DNA of 15,580 nucleotides from Deltaproteobacteria bacterium UBA2385. GTDB taxonomy: Bacteria > Myxococcota_A > UBA796 > UBA2385. The position numbers were made by a program, and so were the translations under genes. The stretch spans positions 6,116-21,695 of the forward strand of contig DDSR01000063.1 in the NCBI GenBank assembly GCA_002343455.1, given 5' to 3'. The notes below the pieces were generated by a model, which saw only the letters and a list, made by a program, of their open reading frames with translations, searched no databases and was not told the origin of the DNA. This document shows, in pieces, positions 7,404 through 14,898 of the stretch. Position 1 is the first letter of the stretch, and each line of letters begins with the position of its first letter.

Positions 7404-7991
7404 ATGACGCTCGTGCTGCTGATGATGCTGTCCTGCGGGGACAAGGACGACACGGGGACCGACGGGGACGCCGACACCGACACGGACAGCGATTCGGACA
7501 CCGACACCGACACCGATGCGGATCCCTCGGCGGTCTGGGAGCGGGTCGACCCCAGCCACTGCGACGCGGTCCCCGGCTTCGAGGGCGTCTCCGGAGCCGC
7601 CAGCTACTTCGTCGGCGAGTACCGGCCCTCGGGCGGACCGACCCAGGGCAAGGAGACCTGGGCCCTGTACGCCAACCCCGCCTGGGAGGCCGCGGGGGGC
7701 GCCGACTGCATCGTCGTCTGGTCGGTCACGGCCAGCTCCACCGGCACGGGCTCCTGCGGGAGCTGCGACTTTGGGATCAGCGTCCAGGCCCAGCTGGACA
7801 AGACCGCCAGCACCTGCGCCGAGGACCTCTACGAGGGCGATGAGACCTTCGAGGTGGACTACGCGGTCGACGAGCGGGAGGACGGCACCGCCGAGTGGTA
7901 CTTCGCCAGCAGCGGCACCCGGATCGGCTCCGGGCTGGTGGAGACCGGCGGCGTCAGCTTCATCACCGACCCGAGCTGCACCTGGTTCTGA
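7404..7991 (+). CDS. Small Cys-rich lipoprotein of unknown function between tdh and kbl
   Basis: Protein of 195 residues that I cannot assign to a named family. A very short hydrophobic leader ([10 protein letters not shown]) precedes Cys11, the likely lipidated residue. The leader lacks the usual basic residues, but no earlier start is in frame close by and GGAGGG sits just ahead of the ATG. Residues 12-40 are a [14 protein letters not shown] linker with Asp-Thr/Ser repeats. The mature domain has six cysteines (53, 102, 118, 121, 138, 192), suggesting three disulfides in a periplasmic or surface domain. It includes a CGSCDF motif and beta-rich stretches. It lies 28 bp after tdh and 62 bp before kbl on the same strand, so it is probably co-transcribed, although nothing links it to threonine metabolism. 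Single small lipoproteins like this recur in Myxococcota-type genomes (general impression). Confidence 0.75.
   Translation: MTLVLLMMLSCGDKDDTGTDGDADTDTDSDSDTDTDTDADPSAVWERVDPSHCDAVPGFEGVSGAASYFVGEYRPSGGPTQGKETWALYANPAWEAAGGADCIVVWSVTASSTGTGSCGSCDFGISVQAQLDKTASTCAEDLYEGDETFEVDYAVDEREDGTAEWYFASSGTRIGSGLVETGGVSFITDPSCTWF
7455..7523 (+). repeat. Low-complexity GAC-ACC hexamer tract encoding an Asp-Thr linker
   Basis: The tract encodes residues 18-40 of the small lipoprotein and consists of imperfect GACACC, GACAGC and GACGCC units. It gives an alternating Asp-Thr/Ser/Ala linker after the lipidated cysteine. Repeats like this can expand or contract by slippage. The unit length of 6 keeps the frame, so copy-number change would alter only linker length. 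The antisense reading (Ser-Val repeats) is an artefact. Confidence 0.7.
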
Positions 7992-8053
7992 GCCAGGGCC
8001 GGGCGCCAGGGCAGGGTGATACGCTCGACCCCCACTGCGCACCGGGAGTCAGC

Positions 8054-9253
<1,200 letters not shown>

Positions 9254-9283
9254 GCCGCCGCCCGCGCCGGCCCCCAAACGAGT

Positions 9284-9313
9284 GCGCCCCGCCAGGGGGG
9301 GCCGGCGGGGCGC
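9284..9313. terminator. GC-rich 10-bp hairpin between convergent kbl and tRNA-Arg
   Basis: GCGCCCCGCC (9284-9293) and GGCGGGGCGC (9304-9313) are perfect complements around a 10-base loop. The hairpin sits 30 bp past the kbl stop and between convergent units, where a bidirectional terminator would be expected. There is no long U-tract on either strand, so it may act as an atypical intrinsic terminator or as a 3'-end stabiliser after Rho termination. Confidence 0.6.
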
Positions 9314-9314
9314 G

Positions 9315-9348
9315 GGAGCGGGCGATCGGGGGGGCGAAGGCCCGCTCC
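9315..9348. terminator. Second GC-rich 9-bp hairpin, 18 nt past the tRNA-Arg end
   Basis: GGAGCGGGC (9315-9323) pairs perfectly with GCCCGCTCC (9340-9348) around a 16-base loop. On the minus strand it begins 18 bases after the CCA end of tRNA-Arg, a usual place for a tRNA-operon terminator. It directly abuts the 9284-9313 hairpin, making a tandem pair. No U-tract follows. Confidence 0.55.
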
Positions 9349-9366
9349 AGACGGATTCGATCGAGG

Positions 9367-9443
9367 TGGCGCAGCCAAGAGGAATCGAACCTCTAACCTT
9401 CGGATTCGTAGTCCGATGCTCTATCCAATTGAGCTATGGCTGC
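9367..9443 (-). tRNA. tRNA-Arg (anticodon ACG)
   Basis: The minus strand folds into a complete cloverleaf. The acceptor GCAGCCA pairs with TGGCTGC, followed by discriminator G and an encoded CCA. The D-arm is GCTC/GAGC. The anticodon stem TCGGA/TCCGA encloses loop CTACGAA with anticodon ACG, normally edited to ICG to read CGU, CGC and CGA. The T-arm is AGAGG-TTCGAAT-CCTCT. It is 77 nt including CCA and the last gene of the serS-tRNA run, 21 bp after tRNA-Ser(GCU). Confidence 0.96.
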
Positions 9444-9464
9444 GTGTTCGGAGGGCTTCGGGGG

Positions 9465-9557
9465 TGGCGGAGACGGAGGGATTCGAACCCTCGGAGGCGT
9501 TTTTGACACCTCACACGATTAGCAATCGTGCACCTTCGGCCACTCGGTCACGTCTCC
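9465..9557 (-). tRNA. tRNA-Ser (anticodon GCU)
   Basis: Minus-strand class II tRNA of 93 nt with an encoded CCA. The acceptor is GGAGACG/CGTCTCC, and the anticodon loop TTGCTAA gives GCU, which reads AGC and AGU. A long variable arm with stem GAGGTG/CGCCTC, the identity element for seryl-tRNA synthetase, is visible. The T-arm is GAGGG-TTCGAAT-CCCTC. It lies 40 bp after tRNA-Ser(UGA). Confidence 0.96.
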
Positions 9558-9597
9558 AGGGGTTCAGAGAGCTGCCTGTCGTCGGCGGGCCAGGGGG

Positions 9598-9682
9598 CGG
9601 AGGCGGTGGGATTCGAACCCACGGACCCTTGCAGGTCGGCGGTTTTCAAGACCGCTGCCTTCAACCACTCGGCCACACCTCC
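9598..9682 (-). tRNA. tRNA-Ser (anticodon UGA), 3' CCA not encoded
   Basis: Minus-strand class II tRNA. The acceptor GGAGGTG pairs with CGCCTCC (one T-G wobble), and the discriminator is G. The anticodon loop CTTGAAA gives UGA, which reads UCA and UCN. A long variable arm (GACC/GGTC-type stem) is present. The T-arm is GTGGG-TTCGAAT-CCCAC. The three bases after the discriminator are CCC rather than CCA, so the mature end must be finished by the CCA-adding enzyme, unlike the two neighbouring tRNAs. It lies 39 bp downstream of the serS stop. Confidence 0.95.
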
Positions 9683-9721
9683 CGGCGGGCCCGCTGCGCT
9701 TATTCGGATGGTGCGCGGGCG

Positions 9722-11026
9722 TCAACCCCGCTGGATTCGCTCCTGCCCACCCATGTAGGGTCGCAGGACCTCGGGCACCGTGACGCTGCCGTCCGCCTGC
9801 TGGTGGTTCTCCAGGATGGCCACCAGGGTGCGGCCGACGGCGAGGCCGGAGCCGTTGAGCGTGTTCAGCGCCTCGGGCTTGCCACCGCCGGCGGGGCGGT
9901 AGCGGCTGCCCATGCGGCGGCCCTGGTGGTCGCCGCACCAGGAGATGCTGGAGATCTCCCGCCAGGCCTGCTGACCGGGCAGCCAGACCTCCAGGTCGTA
10001 GCAGATCCGCGCGTTGGCGCCGATGTCCCCGCCGCAGAGCAGCATGGTGCGGTGGGTCAGGCCCAGCCGGCTGAGCAGGGACTCGGCGTGCGCGACCATC
10101 TCCTCGTGCTGGACGGGACCCTGCTCGGCGGTGCAGAGCTGCACCAGCTCGACCTTGTGGAACTGGTGCTGGCGCAGCAGCCCGCGGGTGTCCTTTCCGT
10201 AGCTGCCCGCCTCGCTGCGGAAGCAGGGCGTGAAGGCCGTGTAGCGCAGGGGCAGGCTGGCCTCGTCGAGGATCTCGCCTCGGTGCAGGTTCGTCAGCGG
10301 CACCTCGGCCGTCGGGATCAGGTAGGCACGGCCGCCGTTGAGCTCGCCCTCCAGCTTGAAGAGGTCGGCCTCGAACTTGGGGAGCTGGCCCGTCCCGGTC
10401 ATCGTCTCGGCGTTGACGATGTAGGGCACGACGTGCTCGGTGTAGCCGGCGTCCAGGGCGGCATCGAGGAAGAAGTTGATCAGCGCGCGCTCCAGGCGAG
10501 CCCCGGCCCCGCGCAGCAGGGGGAAGCGGGCCCCGGACAGGCGCCCGGCCCGCTCGATGTCCAGGATGCCCAGCGCCTCGCCGATGGCGACATGGTCGCG
10601 CACCGCGAAGTCGAAGCCCGGCGGCTCGCCGCTGCGCCGGACCTCGACGTTGGAGGCTTCGTCGCGGCCCTGCGGCACCCGCGGGTCGAGCAGGTTGGGC
10701 AGGCTGAGCAGGGCGAGGCGCTCCTGCTCCTCGATGGCCTTCAGCTCGGCCTCGATGGCGGAGAGCTGGTCGGCCTGCTCCTGCACCTTGGCCCGCAGCG
10801 GGGTGGCCTCCTCCGTCCGCCCGGCCTTCAGCAGGGGGCCGATCTCCTTGGAGAGGCGGTTGCGCTCGCCCCGCAGCTCGTCGGTCTGGGTGGAGAGCGC
10901 CCGGCGGCGGCCGATGGCCGTGCTGAGCTCCTCGAGCAGGGCGAAGGCCTCGGGGCTGGCGAAGCGGCGGCGCAGGGTGTCGGCGACGAGCTCGGGCTGG
11001 GTGGCGACGAGGTTGCGGTCGAGCAT
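9722..11026 (-). CDS. serS: Seryl-tRNA synthetase
   Basis: Class II aminoacyl-tRNA synthetase of 434 residues that charges tRNA-Ser and, where present, tRNA-Sec. The N-terminal two-helix coiled-coil arm, which grips the tRNA-Ser variable arm, spans about residues 25-105 (rich in Glu, Arg, Leu). The catalytic core shows TGTGQLPKF, the serine-binding TAEVPLTN (239-246), motif 2 FRSEAGSYGKDTRG (269-282) and motif 3 NGSGLAVGRTLVAILE (391-406) with Arg399. The stretch 358-371 reads ISSISWCGDHQGRR, where many bacterial SerRS have a Cys-Ser-Asn and Asp-Phe-Gln-Ala-Arg-Arg pattern. The ATG start at 11026 has GGAG about 6 bases upstream. Two tRNA-Ser genes and a tRNA-Arg gene follow directly on the same strand, so co-transcription is likely. 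Confidence 0.97.
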   Translation of the reverse strand: MLDRNLVATQPELVADTLRRRFASPEAFALLEELSTAIGRRRALSTQTDELRGERNRLSKEIGPLLKAGRTEEATPLRAKVQEQADQLSAIEAELKAIEEQERLALLSLPNLLDPRVPQGRDEASNVEVRRSGEPPGFDFAVRDHVAIGEALGILDIERAGRLSGARFPLLRGAGARLERALINFFLDAALDAGYTEHVVPYIVNAETMTGTGQLPKFEADLFKLEGELNGGRAYLIPTAEVPLTNLHRGEILDEASLPLRYTAFTPCFRSEAGSYGKDTRGLLRQHQFHKVELVQLCTAEQGPVQHEEMVAHAESLLSRLGLTHRTMLLCGGDIGANARICYDLEVWLPGQQAWREISSISWCGDHQGRRMGSRYRPAGGGKPEALNTLNGSGLAVGRTLVAILENHQQADGSVTVPEVLRPYMGGQERIQRG

Positions 11027-11116
11027 GGGGGCTCCGGGGGAAGGGCGGGAGGTATCCGCGGGGCTGGGAAGTGGCCATGGGGCGCTCTCAGTCCATGGGG
11101 TCTTGCGCTTATTTAC

Positions 11117-11158
11117 GCATTGCTTTTAGTAAAGGTGAGTGGTATTAAACGACAATGC
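11117..11158. promoter_or_regulatory. Inverted repeat bracketing the AbiE-like promoter (candidate operator)
   Basis: GCATTG (11117-11122) and CAATGC (11153-11158) are perfect 6-bp inverted arms spaced by 30 bp. The left arm overlaps the -35 hexamer, and the right arm overlaps the start codon and predicted transcription start. AbiEi-type antitoxins are known to bind inverted repeats at their own promoter and repress it, so this is a plausible autoregulatory operator. The arms are short, and chance pairing is possible. A second short pair, TTTAC (11112-11116) and GTAAA (11129-11133), lies alongside. Confidence 0.4.
11120..11148 (+). promoter_or_regulatory. Near-consensus sigma-70 promoter of the AbiE-like pair
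   Basis: A -35 hexamer TTGCTT (11120-11125) and a -10 hexamer TATTAA (11143-11148) are separated by exactly 17 bp. They sit in an AT-rich patch that stands out from the GC-rich surroundings. The -10 ends only 6 bases before the ATG at 11155, so transcription should begin at or next to the first base of the start codon. Confidence 0.7.
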
Positions 11159-12141
11159 TGGATTCCGATGCCACTCTTGAACAGCTGAGGAGCCTCCCAT
11201 TCATCACCGCGGTGTTCGCGGATGAGCTCACTGAGACCGCAGCGGTCCAGACTCCAGCAGGAGTGGTTGAGCTGGACCTCCGTGTCGAGAGGTCATTCTT
11301 GTCGAGCCGAACCGTCGACGACATCGTCGCATTGCCCCGCGCGCGGCCCCTGCTGTTGTTGGCACCGTTAGTGTCGGGTGGGGCTGCCGACCGCCTCAAG
11401 CGCGCCGGCGTCAACTACCTGGATGGTGCCGGCAACATGCACCTGGTCCTGCGCGATCACTACGTCGCCCTCGTCGAGGGGAAGCAGCTCCCACCCGCAA
11501 CACGGCCTTCCGGATTGCGCTCCGCAGGCTACCGCGTGTTGTTTGCCTTGATGGCCTGGCCCGAGCTGGCGGGTCGCTCAACAAGCGAGATCGCCGCCTG
11601 GGCTGGTACCAGTCGAACCGCGGTGGCTTCGCTCCTCCGGGGCTTGGGCGAGGACGGCCACCTCATCGGGAAGGGGCAGCGCCGACGGATGGTCGTTGGA
11701 GAGGAGCTGTTCCGCCGATGGGCGGTGGGCTACTCCGACGTCCTTCGCCCCGCGCTGTTCATCAAGAGGTACCGGATGCCTGAAGGAGGGCGGGAGGTGC
11801 TCCAGCGGAGATTGGAGGCGACGGTCGGTGACCGCTTTGCTTGGGGTGGGGGAATGGCAGCGGCACGGCTGGGTGGCAACTTCATCGGACAGCGCGTGAC
11901 TCTGCATGTCCGAGACTCGAAAGCCGACCTTCCCCTCAACCCAGACCCGGATGGGCAGATTCACGTTCTCCGCATTCCCGGACCGCTTGCATGGCCCGGC
12001 GGCTCGCCCAACTGGGACGGCGGGGGAGTCCAGGCGGCCCACCCCCTACTCGTCTACGCCGAACTGTTGGACCAACGCGATGACCGTGCGCTTGAGGCGG
12101 CGGCAGATCTCCGCGAGCAGGTTGGCTGGGTTGAACCGTGA
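11155..12141 (+). CDS. AbiEi-like type IV antitoxin / winged-helix regulator
   Basis: Protein of 328 residues resembling the AbiEi family of type IV toxin-antitoxin antitoxins. The N-terminal part (about 35-105) has LLLLAPLVSGGAADRLKRAG and NYLDGAGNMHL, a pattern seen in AbiEi-like proteins. A winged-helix segment follows at about 123-175 (AGYRVLFALMAWPELAGRST, then SEIAAWAGTSRTAVASLLRGL). The C-terminal domain has FAWGGGMAAARLGG (228-241) and HPLLVYAELLDQRDDRALEAA (296-316), also typical. Expected role: transcriptional autorepressor and antagonist of the downstream nucleotidyltransferase. An in-frame TAA at 11146-11148 lies just upstream, so 11155 is the earliest possible start, and it has no properly spaced Shine-Dalgarno site. 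The stop overlaps the next start as GTGA. The gene is less GC-rich than its neighbours, suggesting acquisition. Confidence 0.75.
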   Translation: MLDSDATLEQLRSLPFITAVFADELTETAAVQTPAGVVELDLRVERSFLSSRTVDDIVALPRARPLLLLAPLVSGGAADRLKRAGVNYLDGAGNMHLVLRDHYVALVEGKQLPPATRPSGLRSAGYRVLFALMAWPELAGRSTSEIAAWAGTSRTAVASLLRGLGEDGHLIGKGQRRRMVVGEELFRRWAVGYSDVLRPALFIKRYRMPEGGREVLQRRLEATVGDRFAWGGGMAAARLGGNFIGQRVTLHVRDSKADLPLNPDPDGQIHVLRIPGPLAWPGGSPNWDGGGVQAAHPLLVYAELLDQRDDRALEAAADLREQVGWVEP

Positions 12142-12914
12142 CGCCAATCCAGAAAGATGCACTACGCTCGGCCTCGCAACTCTGGCCGGGAAAGCGGTTG
12201 TACCTGGTGGGTGCGACCTCGCTGGTCGTGCTGGGGAAGCTGGCGCCTGACAGAGTCACGCTCGATCTCGATGTAGCCGTCGATGTCCTCCTCGATGAGC
12301 TTGCAGGCGCTCTCGACGACGCTGAGGACTGGACTCGAGATCCACGTCATGAGCAGCGCTGGCTCTTTCGAGGTGTTGCCCCCGTCGATCTCCTCGCTAT
12401 CGGCGGCGAGCACCTCGAGACCGGACTCCTGGTCTGGCCCGCCACAGGGGCCCAGATGAGCCTTGTCGGACTTGAGCTTCTCGCTGGCAACAGCCAAGCC
12501 CTGAGCGACCGAGGCCTCGATGACGTCTTTGTACCTGCACCGGCCGTGGTGGCCATCTTGAAGATGGCTGCTTGGCTTGATCGCCCGGGCGAGCGAGCCA
12601 GGGACCTCGCGGACCTCGCCCACCTCTTCGACCGATACATCATGCCGAACGATGAGCGGTCGTTCGTGGGAGAGGCCGCCGATCGAGGTCTCTTTGGCGA
12701 GGAGGCCAGCATCTACCTGCTGGGCTACGACATCGGAACGACCGGCAGCCAGACTGCTGCAGGCTTGGCCCGGCGCTTCGTTACTCGCCTGCGCGACCAC
12801 GAACCCTCTCTCGTCGCCCTCGTCCAGAGATGGCCAACCGCGGACGACGAAGACCAGGCGCTGCGTCGCCTGCATTTCTTGGAGGACGGGCTCACGGCTG
12901 GTGCCATCGTCTGA
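12138..12914 (+). CDS. AbiEii-like nucleotidyltransferase-fold protein (probable toxin)
   Basis: Protein of 258 residues with a minimal nucleotidyltransferase fold, as in AbiEii/MenA-type toxins. LVGATSLVVLG (23-33) matches the Gly-x-Ser helix motif, although the usual second Gly is Ala26. TLDLDVAVD (41-49) supplies the metal-binding Asp43 and Asp45, and VDLLAIGG (83-90) gives the third acidic strand. The downstream helix with Lys142, LKMAAWLDRPGERARDLADL (141-160), is typical of the family. Related toxins add nucleotides to tRNA 3' ends or other targets. Here the target is unknown. The GTG start at 12138 overlaps the antitoxin stop by 4 bp, so translation is coupled. Anti-phage (abortive infection) activity is an inference from family membership. 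It could also be a non-toxic nucleotidyltransferase-fold protein. Confidence 0.72.
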   Translation: MTPIQKDALRSASQLWPGKRLYLVGATSLVVLGKLAPDRVTLDLDVAVDVLLDELAGALDDAEDWTRDPRHEQRWLFRGVAPVDLLAIGGEHLETGLLVWPATGAQMSLVGLELLAGNSQALSDRGLDDVFVPAPAVVAILKMAAWLDRPGERARDLADLAHLFDRYIMPNDERSFVGEAADRGLFGEEASIYLLGYDIGTTGSQTAAGLARRFVTRLRDHEPSLVALVQRWPTADDEDQALRRLHFLEDGLTAGAIV

Positions 12915-12951
12915 TCTGGGCGCCATTGACTTGACTGCAGGGCGGCCCCCC

Positions 12952-14898
12952 TCACCAGTTCATCCACACCTCCAGGCTCCCCTCGGCCTCCTCCCCGACC
13001 AGCCGCCCGAGCCCCCGCAGCTCCAGGTTGGTCCTCAGGTGGGCCGCGATCCCGCCCTCGACCAGCACCTCGATCGCCTCGGCCCCCGGGAACAGCCCCT
13101 GCGCGCTCCAGAGCGGGTAGCGCGCCCGGCCCTCGACCAACATGCGGATCCCCTCCGGCGGCCCCAGCACGAAGCCGCCCGCCGCGCCCGGTCCCAGCCG
13201 CAGGTGCCGACCGACCCCCGCGCCGAGCGCCGCCTCGCCCTCGAAAAACCCGTAGGCCAGCAGCGGGCCGAGCTTCCCGGCCAGCCCTGGTCCGCCCGAG
13301 ACCCCGTAGGCGATGCACCCCCGGCCCTGACAGTCGCCGCGCTGCTCGGTGAAGGGCTGCTGCTCCCAGCCCGTCCGCAGTCGCCAGGCCATCCGTGTGA
13401 TCCAGGGCTCGCTGGGGGCGAGGCTGGCGGCGTCGAAGAGGATGAAATGTTCCAGGCTGGGCACGCCGCTGTCCAGAGGGAGGCGCAGGCTGAGGTGGCC
13501 CATCTCCAGGCGCGTGCCGGGCACGTAGCTCTGCTGCGAGGCCAGCGGATCGTGCATGGCCGCCCGCAGCCGCAGCCGCGCGAAGCTGCCCTGGGGCCCC
13601 TGCCCGACGCCCAGGGCCGACATCCCGCCGCGGTGTCCGCGCTCGGGCGGGTCGGGGGTGGGGATGACCGGGGCCTCGCTGGTGACCGAGACCCGACGCC
13701 GCGCGACGAGCAGGGCCTGGTCGTGGGCGCGCTGGGCCGGGTCGGGCTCACCCGCCGCTCGGTAGCGCTGGAGCTCCCAGGCGGCGTCGAGCACGGCGGC
13801 CTGTCGGGGAGCCTCCAGCGTCTCCAGCTCAGCCAGCTCGTCCAGGCTCCGGGCGAGCGAACGGGCCAGCCGCCGCTCGTCGGGCAGGAGCGCGTCCCGG
13901 CGGGCGATCAGCTCGCGGTACATGCTGGGCCGGAAGTCCGGCTCCTGCACGAGGTCGGTCTTGGCGGTCACCGCCCGCAAGGTGGCCGTCGGGAAGACCC
14001 AGGCGCTGTAGCGGTCCGTCAGCCGCAGCGAGGGGTCCATCGCCTCCAGCAGGGCCAGGAGCTGGTAGGAGCAGTTCTCGTCGAAGTAGTGGTAGCGGAA
14101 GACGACGGGCCCGATCTCCCAGAGGTGGTCGAGCAGCCGGTCGAGCTCTTCGGCGTCGATGTCCAGGGGGTACTCCCACAGGTCCCGGTTCTCCAGGGCG
14201 TTGTACTCTCGGACCTTCAGGTAGTAGGGGATCGTCGCGTAGGTCCCCGGGAACCAGCCGACGATCCCGGCGATCGGGTAGATGAAGGGGTTGCTGGTCC
14301 AGGGCTCCGCCGAGAAGTTGACCGTGTTGGCCAGCAGATCCCCGCCCTGGGCCTTGTCCAGCCGCAGGAAGGTGTGGCCGAACATGCTGGCGGGGTTGTT
14401 GATGTAGGCGTCGGCGAAGACCAGCGTGACCCGGGTCGCGCCCAGGCGCTGCTTCCAGTCCTCCAGCTCCGGGCAGCCCTGCTTCGGCAGGCGCTCGGGA
14501 TCGAAGCCGAGCTGCTCGTCCAGCCAGGCGTACCGCCGAGGAAAGCGGCACTGCGGGTGCTGGTCGAGGTGGCTGGGCTCGCCCGCGGGCGGAGGAGGAG
14601 GAGGCAGGAAGAAGGCCGCCAGCGTGGCCTGCAGCTCGGCCTCGGGATCGTCGGCCCCATCGGGCGAGAGGAAGAAGTCCTCGCCATCGGCCTGCGAGAG
14701 CCACTGCCCCGGAGCCCGTCCCTTGTAGTGGCCCAGGACCCGCCAGCCGTGGCTGCGCCCGAGGTCCAGCTCCTCGACGCGCAAACGCAGCTCGGCCAGG
14801 TAGGCCGGATCGGCCTGCCCGTGTACAACGCTGGCCGGCTCGGCGTACACCGGGCCGGCCAGGAGGAGCGCGAGGATCCCGCTCAGATGCGGCCGCAC
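12952..14898 (-). CDS. DUF4105/Lnb-type periplasmic protein with C-terminal beta-barrel-like domain
   Basis: Exported protein of about 648 residues of the DUF4105 family, now linked to Lnb (a lipoprotein N-acyltransferase-type protein in other bacteria; from memory). The start chosen is GTG at 14898, giving MRPHLSGILALLLAGPVYA as signal peptide with a VYA cleavage site. It lies 16 bp inside the upstream DUF3015 gene, and AAGGAG runs directly into it; a CTG at 14886 forming CTGA with the upstream stop is an alternative. The papain-like core has CRFPRRYAWLDEQL (117-130), ASMFGHTFLRLDK (170-182; His175) and FDENCSYQLLALLE (272-285; Cys276), a likely Cys/His catalytic pair. Residues from about 420 on have alternating polar/hydrophobic strands with GSFARLRLRA and SLRLPL, like an outer-membrane barrel. 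It could modify lipoproteins or act as a surface hydrolase. Confidence 0.82.
   Translation of the reverse strand: MRPHLSGILALLLAGPVYAEPASVVHGQADPAYLAELRLRVEELDLGRSHGWRVLGHYKGRAPGQWLSQADGEDFFLSPDGADDPEAELQATLAAFFLPPPPPPAGEPSHLDQHPQCRFPRRYAWLDEQLGFDPERLPKQGCPELEDWKQRLGATRVTLVFADAYINNPASMFGHTFLRLDKAQGGDLLANTVNFSAEPWTSNPFIYPIAGIVGWFPGTYATIPYYLKVREYNALENRDLWEYPLDIDAEELDRLLDHLWEIGPVVFRYHYFDENCSYQLLALLEAMDPSLRLTDRYSAWVFPTATLRAVTAKTDLVQEPDFRPSMYRELIARRDALLPDERRLARSLARSLDELAELETLEAPRQAAVLDAAWELQRYRAAGEPDPAQRAHDQALLVARRRVSVTSEAPVIPTPDPPERGHRGGMSALGVGQGPQGSFARLRLRAAMHDPLASQQSYVPGTRLEMGHLSLRLPLDSGVPSLEHFILFDAASLAPSEPWITRMAWRLRTGWEQQPFTEQRGDCQGRGCIAYGVSGGPGLAGKLGPLLAYGFFEGEAALGAGVGRHLRLGPGAAGGFVLGPPEGIRMLVEGRARYPLWSAQGLFPGAEAIEVLVEGGIAAHLRTNLELRGLGRLVGEEAEGSLEVWMNW

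Noticed and set aside
6134..7513. Upstream extension of the aldehyde dehydrogenase frame to 7513, including a Ser-Val repeat N-terminus
   Set aside because: It is antisense to tdh and to the Asp-Thr repeat of the small lipoprotein. Family similarity begins at 6133, with a ribosome site.
9685..9694. 10-bp palindrome GCGGGCCCGC between serS and tRNA-Ser(UGA)
   Set aside because: No loop and no U-tract, so it cannot be called a terminator. GC-rich palindromes of this size are expected by chance here.
9564..11078. A 504-codon minus-strand frame overlapping serS and tRNA-Ser(UGA)
   Set aside because: Arg/Pro/Gly/His-rich shadow of serS in another frame that reads through a tRNA; no recognisable domain.
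11075..11100. CCATGGGG direct repeat (11075-11082 and 11093-11100) upstream of serS
   Set aside because: Short, contains a common palindrome, and lies far from any credible promoter hexamers; not enough to call an operator.
11027..12951. Possible mobile island with flanking attachment repeats
   Set aside because: I found no integrase, transposase or matching direct repeats at the edges of the AbiE-like pair, so only the compositional contrast is reported.
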